Assembly: GCA_964412395.1 (NCBI GenBank)
Contig: CAYPOY010000073.1
Location: 1 to 18,881, forward strand
DNA from: CAYPOY01 sp964412395
GTDB lineage: Bacteria; Chloroflexota; Anaerolineae; B4-G1
DNA length: 18,881 nucleotides
Direction of reading: 5' to 3'
Shown: piece after piece, positions 1 to 7,002 of the stretch
How the letters are laid out: every line of letters starts with the position of its first letter
Numbering within the stretch: position 1 is the first letter of the stretch
Notes under the pieces: model-generated
What the model was told of the DNA's origin: nothing
The model's input: only the letters and a program-made list of their open reading frames with translations
Databases searched by the model: none
Program-made: the position numbers and the translations under genes

Positions 1-837
1 ATCCTCGGGTTGAAGCGTGGGGACGTGAAACAGGTCATTCCAGGTCGGGTCGTCCCGCCAGGCTTCGGCAAGCGCGGTCCGCTGCTGGTTACTCGAAGAT
101 TGGAGCCATGCGGTCGCGGGACCTGGGTCGGGGCGCAGGTGACCGGAATCGGTCACGCGCAACCATCCAAGATGCCGGGCCATGTGGTGCAGGAAGGCCA
201 GCCGCGCTGGGTCCGGGTCGTGCAGACAACGGGCCAGGCGGACATTGTGGCGGGCAGGCCAGTCGCCGTTGGGGCTTGGGCGCACCCGCTCGTTCTGGAG
301 GTAGGCCAACAGCGTGCAGGCGTCGTCGAGCAGTGCGTCGCCGGTCGAGCGCACGGCGGCAGGCTCGGGGACCGGTTCAAGGGTGATGACAGGCAGCAGG
401 GTGGGGGGGGCTGGCAGGTGGGTCCGCAGTTCGGGGGGGACGAAGACGGCCTCGTAGGCTCCCTCAGGGCCTTGATCGAAGGCGCGATAGATAAAGCCTC
501 TGTAGCGGAGTCCTTCGGCGGGGGAGATGGGCTCCTGCCAGGGTTGCTCCCGTTCCAGACGCCCTGGCCCCATGGTGCGTATCTCCCCCCACTGGCGGGC
601 AAAGACCCGCAGCGGCATCTGTCCTCCGGCAGCAAGTAACATCTCCAGTGCCTGGCGCTGGTCATCGGGAAGCGTGTCCCAGGCGTAAGAGATAGCTTCG
701 GGCGTGACTATTCCCTCAGCCAATTGGGCCGCTACGTCCCGCTGGCGGTTGGTCGTCAGTTCCACGTCCCAGAAACGGGCGATGACCCGCAGCCGGACCA
801 CGTCGGTGTCTAGTAGGCATTGGTGGAGTGAGCGCAT
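1..837 (-). CDS. helicase-associated (XPB/Ssl2 N-terminal-like) domain protein, 3' end cut by window
   Basis: Reading the minus strand from ATG at 837-835 gives an open frame of 279 codons that runs off the left edge without a stop, so the protein is partial. It begins MRSLHQCLLDTDVVRLRVIA and contains MPLRVFARQWGEIRTMGPGR followed by LEREQPWQEP and EGLRYRGFIYRAF. From memory of the family, this order (short helical start, an 'AAGGxMPL' segment, 'MGPGRLEREQPW', 'YRGLIFRAF') is typical of Chloroflexota proteins annotated as helicase-associated domain (Helicase_C_3) proteins; the role is unknown, probably in DNA transactions. The start is well supported by a promoter whose -10 box lies only 9 nt upstream of the ATG, which points to a leaderless mRNA. 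No catalytic helicase motif is visible in the part present. The gene is divergent from the DUF1232 gene. Family call fairly confident, function not. Confidence 0.75.
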   Translation of the reverse strand, partial: MRSLHQCLLDTDVVRLRVIARFWDVELTTNRQRDVAAQLAEGIVTPEAISYAWDTLPDDQRQALEMLLAAGGQMPLRVFARQWGEIRTMGPGRLEREQPWQEPISPAEGLRYRGFIYRAFDQGPEGAYEAVFVPPELRTHLPAPPTLLPVITLEPVPEPAAVRSTGDALLDDACTLLAYLQNERVRPSPNGDWPARHNVRLARCLHDPDPARLAFLHHMARHLGWLRVTDSGHLRPDPGPATAWLQSSSNQQRTALAEAWRDDPTWNDLFHVPTLQPED

Positions 838-846
838 AGTGCGCTT

Positions 847-875
847 ATTATAGCCTGACCAGGAGAAATGAACAA
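847..875 (-). promoter_or_regulatory. sigma70-type promoter for the helicase-associated gene, probably leaderless
   Basis: On the minus strand TTGTTC (875-870), a 17-nt spacer and TATAAT (852-847) are visible. Transcription would start near 840, about 3 nt before the ATG at 837. No Shine-Dalgarno can fit, so translation from a leaderless transcript is inferred. Confidence 0.6.
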
Positions 876-891
876 TTGACTTCCCTATGTA

Positions 892-912
892 CAACTTGGC
901 TCACGCAAGTTG
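892..912. promoter_or_regulatory. 7-bp inverted repeat between divergent promoters (possible operator)
   Basis: CAACTTG (892-898) and CAAGTTG (906-912) form a perfect inverted repeat with a 7-nt spacer GCTCACG. The right arm overlaps the -35 box of the rightward promoter, and the whole site lies just upstream of the leftward -35. That placement fits a binding site for a regulator of one or both genes. The regulator is unknown. Confidence 0.4.
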
Positions 913-937
913 CGTATTCAGATTAAGGGGCTATAAT
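910..937 (+). promoter_or_regulatory. sigma70-type promoter for the DUF1232 gene
   Basis: TTGCGT (910-915), a 16-nt spacer, and a consensus TATAAT (932-937) lie 34 nt upstream of the ATG at 972. Transcription would start near 944, leaving a short leader that carries the GAGGAG ribosome binding site. Confidence 0.6.
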
Positions 938-971
938 TGAACATATATTGCCTACATCGAGGAGTGAAACG

Positions 972-1406
972 ATGAGTAGAGACCGACGCCCAATGCCTAT
1001 CCAGCCGGATGACACCAGCGCGATGCTGGTGTGGCTTAAGGATGTGGCACGCCAGGCACGTCTGGCCTGGCGACTGTTCTGGGATCAGCGTGTGCCGATG
1101 TGGACGAAGTTGATTCCATCGGCGGCGCTGGTGTACGTGCTTTCCCCCGTAGACTTCATCCCCGCCGCCGTGGTGCCGGGTCTGGGCCAACTGGATGACG
1201 TCGCCGTACTGCTGATCGGGGTCAAACTCTTCATCGAGTTAGCCCCGCCAGAGGTAGTGCGTGAGCATCTGCTGGCGCTGGGGGCGCGCATCAAGGAGTG
1301 GCGTGTGGAGGAAGAGGGCGAACCGGCTGTGGTGATTGAGGGAGAGTACAAGGTAAAGGGGCCAGAAACGGAGGAGGCAGAAGCGGGGGAAGGGTCTCCC
1401 TCATAG
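972..1406 (+). CDS. DUF1232 (YkvA-like) small membrane protein
   Basis: The 144-residue product has the DUF1232 core at about residues 35-85: a hydrophobic stretch IPSAALVYVLSPVDFIPAAV followed by GLGQLDDVAVLL. The 'SP.DFIP' and 'LDD' motifs are the hallmark of the family (B. subtilis YkvA-like), small membrane-associated proteins of unknown function. The C-terminal ~35 residues are rich in Glu and look disordered. ATG at 972 is preferred over an upstream in-frame TTG at 948 because GAGGAG at 959-964 lies 7 nt before it and the upstream codons overlap the promoter. It is transcribed alone from its own promoter. No clear terminator with a U-tract follows before the hrcA promoter at 1548. Confidence 0.85.
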   Translation: MSRDRRPMPIQPDDTSAMLVWLKDVARQARLAWRLFWDQRVPMWTKLIPSAALVYVLSPVDFIPAAVVPGLGQLDDVAVLLIGVKLFIELAPPEVVREHLLALGARIKEWRVEEEGEPAVVIEGEYKVKGPETEEAEAGEGSPS

Positions 1407-1547
1407 CATTCCTTTCCGACCTCGGTAGCTGTCGCCTCCAACGCCACGCTGGTGGACTTGTCCTCGCCCTGGATACCGGTACTGGCGGTCATGGAAAGCC
1501 GCTCTATATCCTCTGCCCTGCTTCCATCCTGCCCAACTTGCGGGTTC

Positions 1548-1576
1548 TTGACAGATTCTTTGCCCTGTGGTATGAT
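1548..1576 (+). promoter_or_regulatory. vegetative promoter of the hrcA operon
   Basis: A perfect TTGACA (1548-1553), a 17-nt spacer and TATGAT (1571-1576) form a near-consensus sigma70 promoter. The predicted start near 1583 lies just upstream of the CIRCE element, so HrcA bound there would block initiation or early elongation. The stretch 1407-1547 before it shows no gene I can support. Confidence 0.85.
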
Positions 1577-1589
1577 TGGAAACTGAGTT

Positions 1590-1616
1590 TTAGCACTCTA
1601 TGGGTGAGAGTGCTAA
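1590..1616. promoter_or_regulatory. CIRCE operator (HrcA binding site)
   Basis: TTAGCACTC (1590-1598), nine spacer bases, and GAGTGCTAA (1608-1616) match the CIRCE consensus perfectly in both arms. The element sits in the 5' leader of hrcA, downstream of a near-consensus promoter. By established knowledge of the HrcA/CIRCE system, this is the operator for repression of the hrcA-grpE-dnaK-dnaJ operon under non-stress conditions. Confidence 0.98.
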
Positions 1617-1649
1617 GACGATTGTGAGTGAGACGGGTGTGAATGAAAG

Positions 1650-2681
1650 ATGGATGCGCTGACATTTCGCCAACGTACAATTTTAGGCCTGGTCGTGCGG
1701 GAGTACGTGAAAAATGCCTCTCCAGTCAGTTCCCGCGCGTTGGTCGAGCATTATGGTCTCCGGGTGAGCACTGCCACCGTGCGCAACGAACTGGCACAGT
1801 TGGAGGAATTGGGTTACCTCACCCATCCTCATACTTCCGCCGGGCGCATCCCTACTCATAAGGGCTATCGTCAATTCGTCGAGCGGCTGCTGGGTGATGT
1901 GAAACTGCCCTTGCGCGAGCGCCGCACCATCGCCCACCAGTTTCACCAGGCGCGTCAGGACTTTGAACAATGGATGCCATTGGCGGCTTCTGTCCTGGCC
2001 CACACTACCCGTGGGGCTGCTCTGGCGACCGCACCTCGGGCTGTCCGGTCGTGCTATAAGCACTTGCAACTTATCTCTACGCAGGGGCGGATGGTGTTGT
2101 TCGTCCTGGTCCTGTGTGGAGGTGTGGTCAAGCAGCAAATGCTGACCCTGGCTGAACCTCTCAATCAGGAAGCTCTCAATGAGGTCAGTGACCGGCTCAA
2201 TCAGCATTGTAACGGGCTCACTGCTGATAAGATCCAGTCTCGCGTTTGTGAATTGCCTCCCTTGGAAGCGGGCATAGCCGGGCTTGTGGTGGACATTATG
2301 CACCGTACTGATACACACACTGCTGGGGTTGTCTATCGTGATGGGTTGAGCGAGGTGTTACAGCAGCCCGAGTTCTCTGAGGGAGAACGGGCGCATGGAC
2401 TGATGCGGGTTATGGAGGAGCGCAGTTTTCTTGAGGCGATACTGGCCGATGTCCTCGGCCCGGAGGTCGGTAGTGTACGGGTGCTGATCGGTGGCGAGGG
2501 GCGTTGGGACGAACTCCAAGCCTGCAGCCTGGTATTGGGGCGTTTCGGCGTGTCGGGCTTTGCCACCGGGGCACTGGGCGTGGTAGGCCCTACCCGTATG
2601 CTGTACGGTCGTGCCATCTCGGTCGTGAGCTTCGTCGCCGGGCTGTTATCTGACCTGGTGTATGATATGTACGCGGAATAG
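1650..2681 (+). CDS. hrcA: heat-inducible transcription repressor HrcA
   Basis: The 343-residue product starts MDALTFRQRTILGLVVREYV and has the HrcA winged-helix DNA-binding region in residues ~1-75 (SSRALVEHYGLRVSTATVRN, then LEELGYLTHPHTSAGRIPT). The rest is the HrcA GAF-like/dimerisation domain ending with the conserved GVVGPTRMLYGRAISVVSFV segment. The length is normal for HrcA. The frame is closed by TGA at 1644-1646, so ATG 1650 is the first possible start; the ribosome binding site is weak. It is the first gene after CIRCE, so autoregulation is expected. Known role: dimeric repressor of class I heat-shock genes, whose activity depends on folding by a chaperone. Confidence 0.97.
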   Translation: MDALTFRQRTILGLVVREYVKNASPVSSRALVEHYGLRVSTATVRNELAQLEELGYLTHPHTSAGRIPTHKGYRQFVERLLGDVKLPLRERRTIAHQFHQARQDFEQWMPLAASVLAHTTRGAALATAPRAVRSCYKHLQLISTQGRMVLFVLVLCGGVVKQQMLTLAEPLNQEALNEVSDRLNQHCNGLTADKIQSRVCELPPLEAGIAGLVVDIMHRTDTHTAGVVYRDGLSEVLQQPEFSEGERAHGLMRVMEERSFLEAILADVLGPEVGSVRVLIGGEGRWDELQACSLVLGRFGVSGFATGALGVVGPTRMLYGRAISVVSFVAGLLSDLVYDMYAE

Positions 2682-2692
2682 ATGGAATCAAT

Positions 2693-2782
2693 GAGCAATG
2701 AGCAATGAACAATGAACAATGAGCAATGAACAATGAGCAATGAACAATGAGCAATGAACAATGCCAATGAGCAATGAACAAA
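2693..2782 (+). repeat. tandem 7-bp repeat (GARCAAT) between hrcA and grpE
   Basis: Ten contiguous 7-bp units run from 2693 to 2762, each GAGCAAT or GAACAAT. After one 6-nt unit (GCCAAT, 2763-2768), two more units reach 2782. The period is 7, so the unit cycles through the three reading frames; every frame meets a TGA within three units, and no reading frame stays open across it. It ends 12 nt before the grpE ribosome binding site. Similar heptanucleotide tracts of different sequence lie in three other gaps of this window. Confidence 0.97.
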
Positions 2783-2806
2783 TGACGTGGCGGCAAGGAG
2801 GTCGAA

Positions 2807-3448
2807 GTGGCAAAGGAAGCAGAGAAGAAAGCTGAAACCCAGGCTGAGGAAGGAGAGATCGAAGCGCAAGCAGAGGTTGTTGAACAAGTGGAAGAAGTAA
2901 CGGAAGAAGCAGCAACGGTTGAGGAGGAACTGGAAGAGGAACGCGACGAACTGGGGAGACTGCAGGAGGAGTTGGAGAAGGCCAGTGCCCAGGCGGCCGA
3001 GTACCTTGACGGCTGGCAGCGGACCCAGGCGGAGTTCTCCAACTACAAGAAGCGGCAGGAGGTAGAACGGGCGCAAATGATAGCGCTCGCAAATGCGGCC
3101 CTGCTGTATAAGCTGCTTCCCATCGTGGACGACTTCGAGCGGGCTATCGCGACCTTGCCTGTTAATTTGAGTAAACTGACCTGGTGCGAAGGCGTCCTTT
3201 TGATCAAGCACAAACTGGGTGCCATTCTCGAATCTGAGGGCGTCAAGCCCATTGAGACCGAGGGACAGATGTTCGATCCCCGTTATCACGAGGCTGTGAC
3301 GTATGAGGAGGTTTCAGGTTACGATGATGGTCAGATCGTTGGCGAGGTGCAACGGGGGTATATACTCGGCGAGCGTGTGCTGCGGCCCGCGTTAGTGCGG
3401 GTGGCCAAGGCACTGGCTGCCCCAGAGGCGGAATCGCCGGAAGAATAA
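2807..3448 (+). CDS. grpE: nucleotide exchange factor GrpE
   Basis: The 213-residue protein has a very acidic, probably coiled-coil N-terminus (residues ~1-65, many Glu), then the GrpE core: YLDGWQRTQAEFSNYKKRQE, LLYKLLPIVDDFERAI, and the beta-domain signature with FDPRYHEAV and YILGERVLRPALVRVAK. Start is GTG at 2807, with AAGGAGG at 2795-2801 five bases upstream, a very strong ribosome binding site. Known role: homodimeric factor that releases ADP from DnaK. It lies in the CIRCE-controlled operon. The N-terminal acidic tail is longer than in E. coli GrpE but common in this phylum. Confidence 0.97.
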   Translation: MAKEAEKKAETQAEEGEIEAQAEVVEQVEEVTEEAATVEEELEEERDELGRLQEELEKASAQAAEYLDGWQRTQAEFSNYKKRQEVERAQMIALANAALLYKLLPIVDDFERAIATLPVNLSKLTWCEGVLLIKHKLGAILESEGVKPIETEGQMFDPRYHEAVTYEEVSGYDDGQIVGEVQRGYILGERVLRPALVRVAKALAAPEAESPEE

Positions 3449-3450
3449 AG

Positions 3451-3540
3451 GTGGTGGCCAATACGTTTGCTGTCTATGATCTCAAGATGAACTGGTGGCG
3501 CTACCGTGAGCGGTATGAACAAGAGGTCAGGCGGAGATGA
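3451..3540 (+). CDS. possible 29-residue small protein between grpE and the DUF5647-like gene
   Basis: A frame opens at GTG 3451 (or GTG 3454), two bases after the grpE stop, and ends with TGA at 3538-3540, overlapping the next start codon as ATGA. It would encode 29 residues containing AVYDLKMNWWRYRERYEQ and ending EVRRR, an aromatic and basic, probably helical peptide. GGAAG at 3439-3443 is a possible ribosome binding site. Both the tight spacing to grpE and the ATGA coupling suggest real translation, but the length is too short for coding statistics. No family recognised. It may only serve to couple translation from grpE to the next gene. Confidence 0.4.
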   Translation: MVANTFAVYDLKMNWWRYRERYEQEVRRR

Positions 3541-3809
3541 ACTCGGAGATTCAGGGATACCGGAATATGATACTATATGCTGAGTTTGAGCAATATCTGC
3601 TCGAACACCCGGAGTCAGGTGGACAGATTCCTGATGGCGCCAGTGTAGTCTTTATGCCGGAGGATGACCTGGAGTTGTGCCAGGCAAATCGCGTTCTGTT
3701 GAACCGGGCCAGACAGGAAGGACGACAAGTTGTGTTAGTTCGAGTAAAAAGGCTGTTGCCGGTTCGTTCGCGTTTGATCGAACCGCGTGTGGAGTTAGTT
3801 GCAGCATAA
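3537..3809 (+). CDS. DUF5647-like small protein inside the heat-shock operon
   Basis: The 90-residue product begins MNSEIQGYRNMILYAEFEQY. It then shows LLEHPE, IPDGASVVFMPEDDLELCQA and a basic end LLPVRSRLIEPRVELV. The pattern 'EF..YL.EHPE...IP.GA.VVF.P.DD.EL...N' resembles what I remember of DUF5647, whose function is unknown; I hold the family name with moderate confidence. ATG 3537 overlaps the stop of the upstream small frame. An internal Met at residue 11 could also serve as start. It sits between grpE and dnaK, where most bacteria have no gene, and is therefore probably co-induced by heat. No toxin-like catalytic motif is visible. Confidence 0.75.
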   Translation: MNSEIQGYRNMILYAEFEQYLLEHPESGGQIPDGASVVFMPEDDLELCQANRVLLNRARQEGRQVVLVRVKRLLPVRSRLIEPRVELVAA

Positions 3810-3861
3810 GTGTGTGCCACTGGTAACCCCAGCGGTTCAAATCCAACAGGAGTAATTTACA

Positions 3862-5766
3862 ATGGACAAAGTTGTCGGTATTGATCTTGGCACGACCAAC
3901 TCGGTCTGCGCAGTGATGTTGGGTGGCGAGCCCACTGTCGTCCCCAGCGCCGAGGGGGGACGGTTGTTCCCTTCGGTCGTGGCCATTAACCCTAAGACAG
4001 GGGAACGGATGGTCGGGCAGATTGCCAAGCGCCAGGCTGTCGTCAACCCCGAGAATACTATTTTCTCTATCAAGCGCTTCATGGGCCGCAAGTTCGATGA
4101 CCCGGAGGTGCAGCGGGCGCTGACGTTGGTCCCCTACAAGGTTACGGCGGCCCCCAACGGGGATGTGCGGGTCTGGATGGGGGACAAGGAGTACAGCCCG
4201 CCGGAAATCTCGGCCATGATCTTGCAGAAGATTAAGGCCGACGCTGAAGCCTATCTGGGTGAGGAAATCACCCAGGCGATCATCACCGTCCCAGCCTACT
4301 TCAACGACAGCCAGCGTCAGGCGACCAAAGACGCCGGCCGGATCGCCGGGCTGGAGGTGTTGCGCATCATCAATGAGCCGACTGCCTCTTCACTGGCCTA
4401 CGGCCTCGACAAAAAGAAGGACGAAACCATCGCCGTTTTCGACCTGGGCGGCGGCACCTTCGACATCTCCATCCTTGACGTCGGAGACGGCATCTTCGAG
4501 GTGCGCTCGACCAGCGGGGATACCTTTCTGGGAGGTGACGACTGGGACCAGCGCGTTATTGACTGGGTGGCCGGCGAATTTAAGAAGGAGCAAGGCATTG
4601 ACCTGCGTGAAGACCGCCAGGCCCTTCAGCGGCTGAAGGAAGCGGGCGAGAAGGCCAAGGTCGAACTGAGCACGGTGATGGAGACGGAGATCAACTTGCC
4701 CTTCATCACCGCCGATGCCTCCGGCCCTAAACACCTGCAGATGAAACTCACTCGGGCCAAGCTGGAGCAACTGACTGATGATTTGATCGAGCGCACCGTT
4801 GGACCTTGCGAGCAGGCCCGGTCTGATGCCGAACGGAAGCCCTTGAACATTGACGAGGTCATCCTGGTGGGCGGTATGACCCGTATGCCGGCCATCCAGC
4901 GAAAGGTGAGCGAGTTCTTCGGCAAGGATCCCCACAGGGGTGTCAACCCTGACGAGGTGGTGGGCCTGGGCGCGGCGATTCAGGCTGGCGTGCTCGGCGG
5001 CGAGGTCAAGGACGTGCTTTTGCTCGATGTGACCCCACTGACGCTGAGCATTGAGACACTGGGTGGTGTGGCTACCTCGCTCATTGAGCGCAACACCACC
5101 ATCCCCATCCGCAAGAGCCAGATCTTCTCCACCGCCACCGACGGCCAGACGCAGGTCGAAATTCACGTGGTACAGGGGGAGCGCCCTATGGCGGCCGACA
5201 ACAAGAGCCTGGGGAAGTTCATCCTCGGTGGCATCCCACCTGCGCCCCGGGGCATCCCGCAGATCGAGGTCTCCTTCGACATTGATGCCAATGGCATTCT
5301 CAACGTTTCCGCCCAGGACAAGGCCACCGGGCGTGAACAGTCTATGCAGATTATCCCCTCCAGTGGCCTCTCCGACGATGAGGTTGAGCATATGGTCCGG
5401 GATGCCGAGAAATACCGTGAGCAGGATCGGCGGAGAAAGGAAGAAGTGGAAGCGCGCAACACTGCCGACAGCGCTGTCTACGGCGCCGAGAAGTTCCTGC
5501 GGGAGCAGGGGGATAAAGTGCCGTCTCGCATGCGCTCTGAGGCGGAGGCCAAGATCGAGGCACTCAAAAGTGCCCTCCAGGGCGGGGATGTTAGCGCTAT
5601 CCGCCGGCACGCGGATGAGTTGGGCCGGGTGATGCAGCAAGTGGGAGCCGCGATGTACCAGGAGGCTGGCCCGGGCGCGCCTCCACCGCCAGGGCCAGGG
5701 AGTGAACCACCAGAGGGTGGTGGGGGTGAGGAAGACGTCATCGAGGGCGAGTTCAGCGAGGCATAG
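3862..5766 (+). CDS. dnaK: molecular chaperone DnaK (Hsp70)
   Basis: The 634-residue protein is full length. The ATPase domain (~1-385) starts with VVGIDLGTTNSVCAV and contains the phosphate-2 motif VFDLGGGTFD and the adenosine motif VILVGGMTRMPAIQ. The substrate-binding domain follows (LLLDVTPLTLSIETLGGV), then the helical lid. The C-terminus is a Pro/Gly-rich linker ending EEDVIEGEFSEA, matching the conserved DnaK tail. ATG 3862 has AGGAG at 3849-3853, eight bases upstream. Known role: ATP-driven folding of cytosolic proteins with DnaJ and GrpE. In the N-terminal part, the compact GGRLFPSVVAI/PKTGERMVGQ region is of the Gram-positive type. Confidence 0.99.
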   Translation: MDKVVGIDLGTTNSVCAVMLGGEPTVVPSAEGGRLFPSVVAINPKTGERMVGQIAKRQAVVNPENTIFSIKRFMGRKFDDPEVQRALTLVPYKVTAAPNGDVRVWMGDKEYSPPEISAMILQKIKADAEAYLGEEITQAIITVPAYFNDSQRQATKDAGRIAGLEVLRIINEPTASSLAYGLDKKKDETIAVFDLGGGTFDISILDVGDGIFEVRSTSGDTFLGGDDWDQRVIDWVAGEFKKEQGIDLREDRQALQRLKEAGEKAKVELSTVMETEINLPFITADASGPKHLQMKLTRAKLEQLTDDLIERTVGPCEQARSDAERKPLNIDEVILVGGMTRMPAIQRKVSEFFGKDPHRGVNPDEVVGLGAAIQAGVLGGEVKDVLLLDVTPLTLSIETLGGVATSLIERNTTIPIRKSQIFSTATDGQTQVEIHVVQGERPMAADNKSLGKFILGGIPPAPRGIPQIEVSFDIDANGILNVSAQDKATGREQSMQIIPSSGLSDDEVEHMVRDAEKYREQDRRRKEEVEARNTADSAVYGAEKFLREQGDKVPSRMRSEAEAKIEALKSALQGGDVSAIRRHADELGRVMQQVGAAMYQEAGPGAPPPPGPGSEPPEGGGGEEDVIEGEFSEA

Positions 5767-5827
5767 CAAGAAGCAAGAGGTAAGAGGCAAAGGGTAAGAG
5801 ACATTTTGCATCCTGCATCTTGCATCC
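5766..5827 (+). repeat. two degenerate 7-bp tracts between dnaK and dnaJ
   Basis: Five 7-bp units run from 5766 to 5800 (GCAAGAA, GCAAGAG, GTAAGAG, GCAAAGG, GTAAGAG), starting at the last base of the dnaK stop codon. After six bases, three units follow from 5807 to 5827 (TGCATCC, TGCATCT, TGCATCC). Both tracts have period 7 but unrelated units. Together they fill most of the gap before the dnaJ start at 5841, leaving only a weak ribosome binding site. Confidence 0.85.
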
Positions 5828-5840
5828 TGTTTGGGCAGCA

Positions 5841-6962
5841 ATGGCAGTCAAACGCGACTATTACGAAGTGCTGGGGGTCGGCCGCTCGGCCACCCCGGAA
5901 GAGATTAAAAAGGCCTATCGGCGGCTGGCGCGTCAGTATCACCCTGACGTCAGCGATGCACCCGATGCCGAGGCACGCTTCAAGGGGATCAACGAGGCCT
6001 ACGAGGTGCTCTCCGATTCCGAGAAGCGGGCCACTTACGACCGCTTTGGGCACATTGAGCCCGGTGTGGGAGGTTTCGGCTTTGATTTTGGTTTCCGTGA
6101 CCCCTTCGAGATTTTCGAGGAGGTCTTCGGGCGGGGATTCGGGTTTCGCACCTCCACTCGCCGTGGTCCTCGGCGTGGCGCCGATTTGCGCTATGATCTG
6201 CACCTGACCTTCGAGGAGGCGGTCTTCGGGGGTGAGAAAGAGATCGAGGTCACGCGCTACGAGGTGTGTCCGGAGTGCAAAGGCAGCGGGGCAGAGCCGG
6301 GGACGTCGCCGGTCCGCTGTTCGGAGTGCAATGGCACCGGACAGGTGCGGCGGGTACAGCGTTCTATCCTGGGCTCCTTCATCAGCGTCACCACCTGCCC
6401 TGTGTGCCATGGCGCGGGGGAGACGGTTCCAATCCCTTGTTCTCGGTGCGGCGGCAAGGGGCAGGTCTACGTCACCCCAAAGCTTTCCGTCACTATTCCT
6501 CCTGGTGTGGATCACGGCACCCAGATCCGGCTGGCGGGTGAAGGGGAGATAGGGGAGGGGGGTGGTCCCCCCGGCAATCTCTACGTCGCTCTGGACGTGG
6601 AGCCGCATCCCGTCTTCGAGCGGCGCGGCGACGATATCCTGGTCGAGTTGCATGTCAACGTTGCCCAGGCAGCGTTAGGCGCTGAGGTGAATGTACCTAC
6701 CCTTGAAGGTGAGGAAAAAATTTCTATCTCGCCCGGGACCCAGAGCGATACCGTGCTGCGGCTGCGAAACAAAGGAGTACCCCATTTACGACACAATGGC
6801 CGGGGTGACGAACTGGTGCTGGTGAGAGTTGCCGTTCCAACTAAACTTTCCCACGAACAGAAGCGTCTCTTCCAGGAACTGGGCAAAACGTTGGATCCTG
6901 AGGCCATCTGGCGAGAGAAACACAGCTTTGTGGATGAACTGCGGGAGTTGTTCGGTCTATAA
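5841..6962 (+). CDS. dnaJ: co-chaperone DnaJ (Hsp40)
   Basis: The 373-residue type I DnaJ has the J domain at residues 1-70 with the HPD motif at 34-36 (QYHPDVSDA), and a Gly/Phe-rich linker at about 73-110. The zinc-binding domain at ~143-207 carries four CxxCxGxG repeats (CPECKGSG, CSECNGTG, CPVCHGAG, CSRCGGKG). The C-terminal client-binding and dimerisation domains follow. ATG 5841 (MAVKRDYYEVLGV) is chosen over an in-frame TTG at 5820 because the latter would encode the repeat tract. The ribosome binding site is poor. The stop TAA at 6960-6962 shares a base with an ATG at 6962. Known role: delivers substrates to DnaK and stimulates its ATPase. Confidence 0.98.
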   Translation: MAVKRDYYEVLGVGRSATPEEIKKAYRRLARQYHPDVSDAPDAEARFKGINEAYEVLSDSEKRATYDRFGHIEPGVGGFGFDFGFRDPFEIFEEVFGRGFGFRTSTRRGPRRGADLRYDLHLTFEEAVFGGEKEIEVTRYEVCPECKGSGAEPGTSPVRCSECNGTGQVRRVQRSILGSFISVTTCPVCHGAGETVPIPCSRCGGKGQVYVTPKLSVTIPPGVDHGTQIRLAGEGEIGEGGGPPGNLYVALDVEPHPVFERRGDDILVELHVNVAQAALGAEVNVPTLEGEEKISISPGTQSDTVLRLRNKGVPHLRHNGRGDELVLVRVAVPTKLSHEQKRLFQELGKTLDPEAIWREKHSFVDELRELFGL

Positions 6963-6964
6963 TG

Positions 6965-7002
6965 CCAGCATCCATTATCCAGTGTCCAGCATCATCCAGC
7001 AT
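6965..7002 (+). repeat. 7-bp repeat tract (CCAGCAT-like) between dnaJ and prmA, running into the prmA start
   Basis: Units CCAGCAT, CCATTAT, CCAGTGT and CCAGCAT occupy 6965-6992. A 3-nt CAT follows, then another CCAGCAT at 6996-7002 whose last two bases are the AT of the likely prmA start codon. The unit sequence differs from the tracts after hrcA and dnaK, but the period is again 7. Confidence 0.85.

Noticed and set aside
153..665. Minus-strand 170-codon frame and plus-strand 10-639 frame at the left edge
   Set aside because: Another minus frame (837 to 1) gives a recognisable helicase-associated family protein; these are Pro/Ser- or Gly/Arg-rich shadows of it.
2693..2782. CRISPR array
   Set aside because: Units are 7 bp with no spacers; this is a simple tandem repeat.
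2333..3289. Minus-strand open frame of 318 codons across hrcA/grpE with HCSLLIVHCSLFIVHCS repeats
   Set aside because: The repeats are the antisense reading of the 7-bp tract and the flanks are shadows of hrcA and grpE.
4390..5841. Long minus-strand open frame (483 codons) opposite dnaK
   Set aside because: Lies fully antisense to a certain dnaK; composition is His/Arg/Leu-rich as expected for a shadow of GC-rich coding DNA; no family features.
5478..6653. Minus-strand open frame of 391 codons opposite dnaK/dnaJ
   Set aside because: Shadow of two certain genes, including the repeat-filled gap; no ribosome binding site or domain seen.
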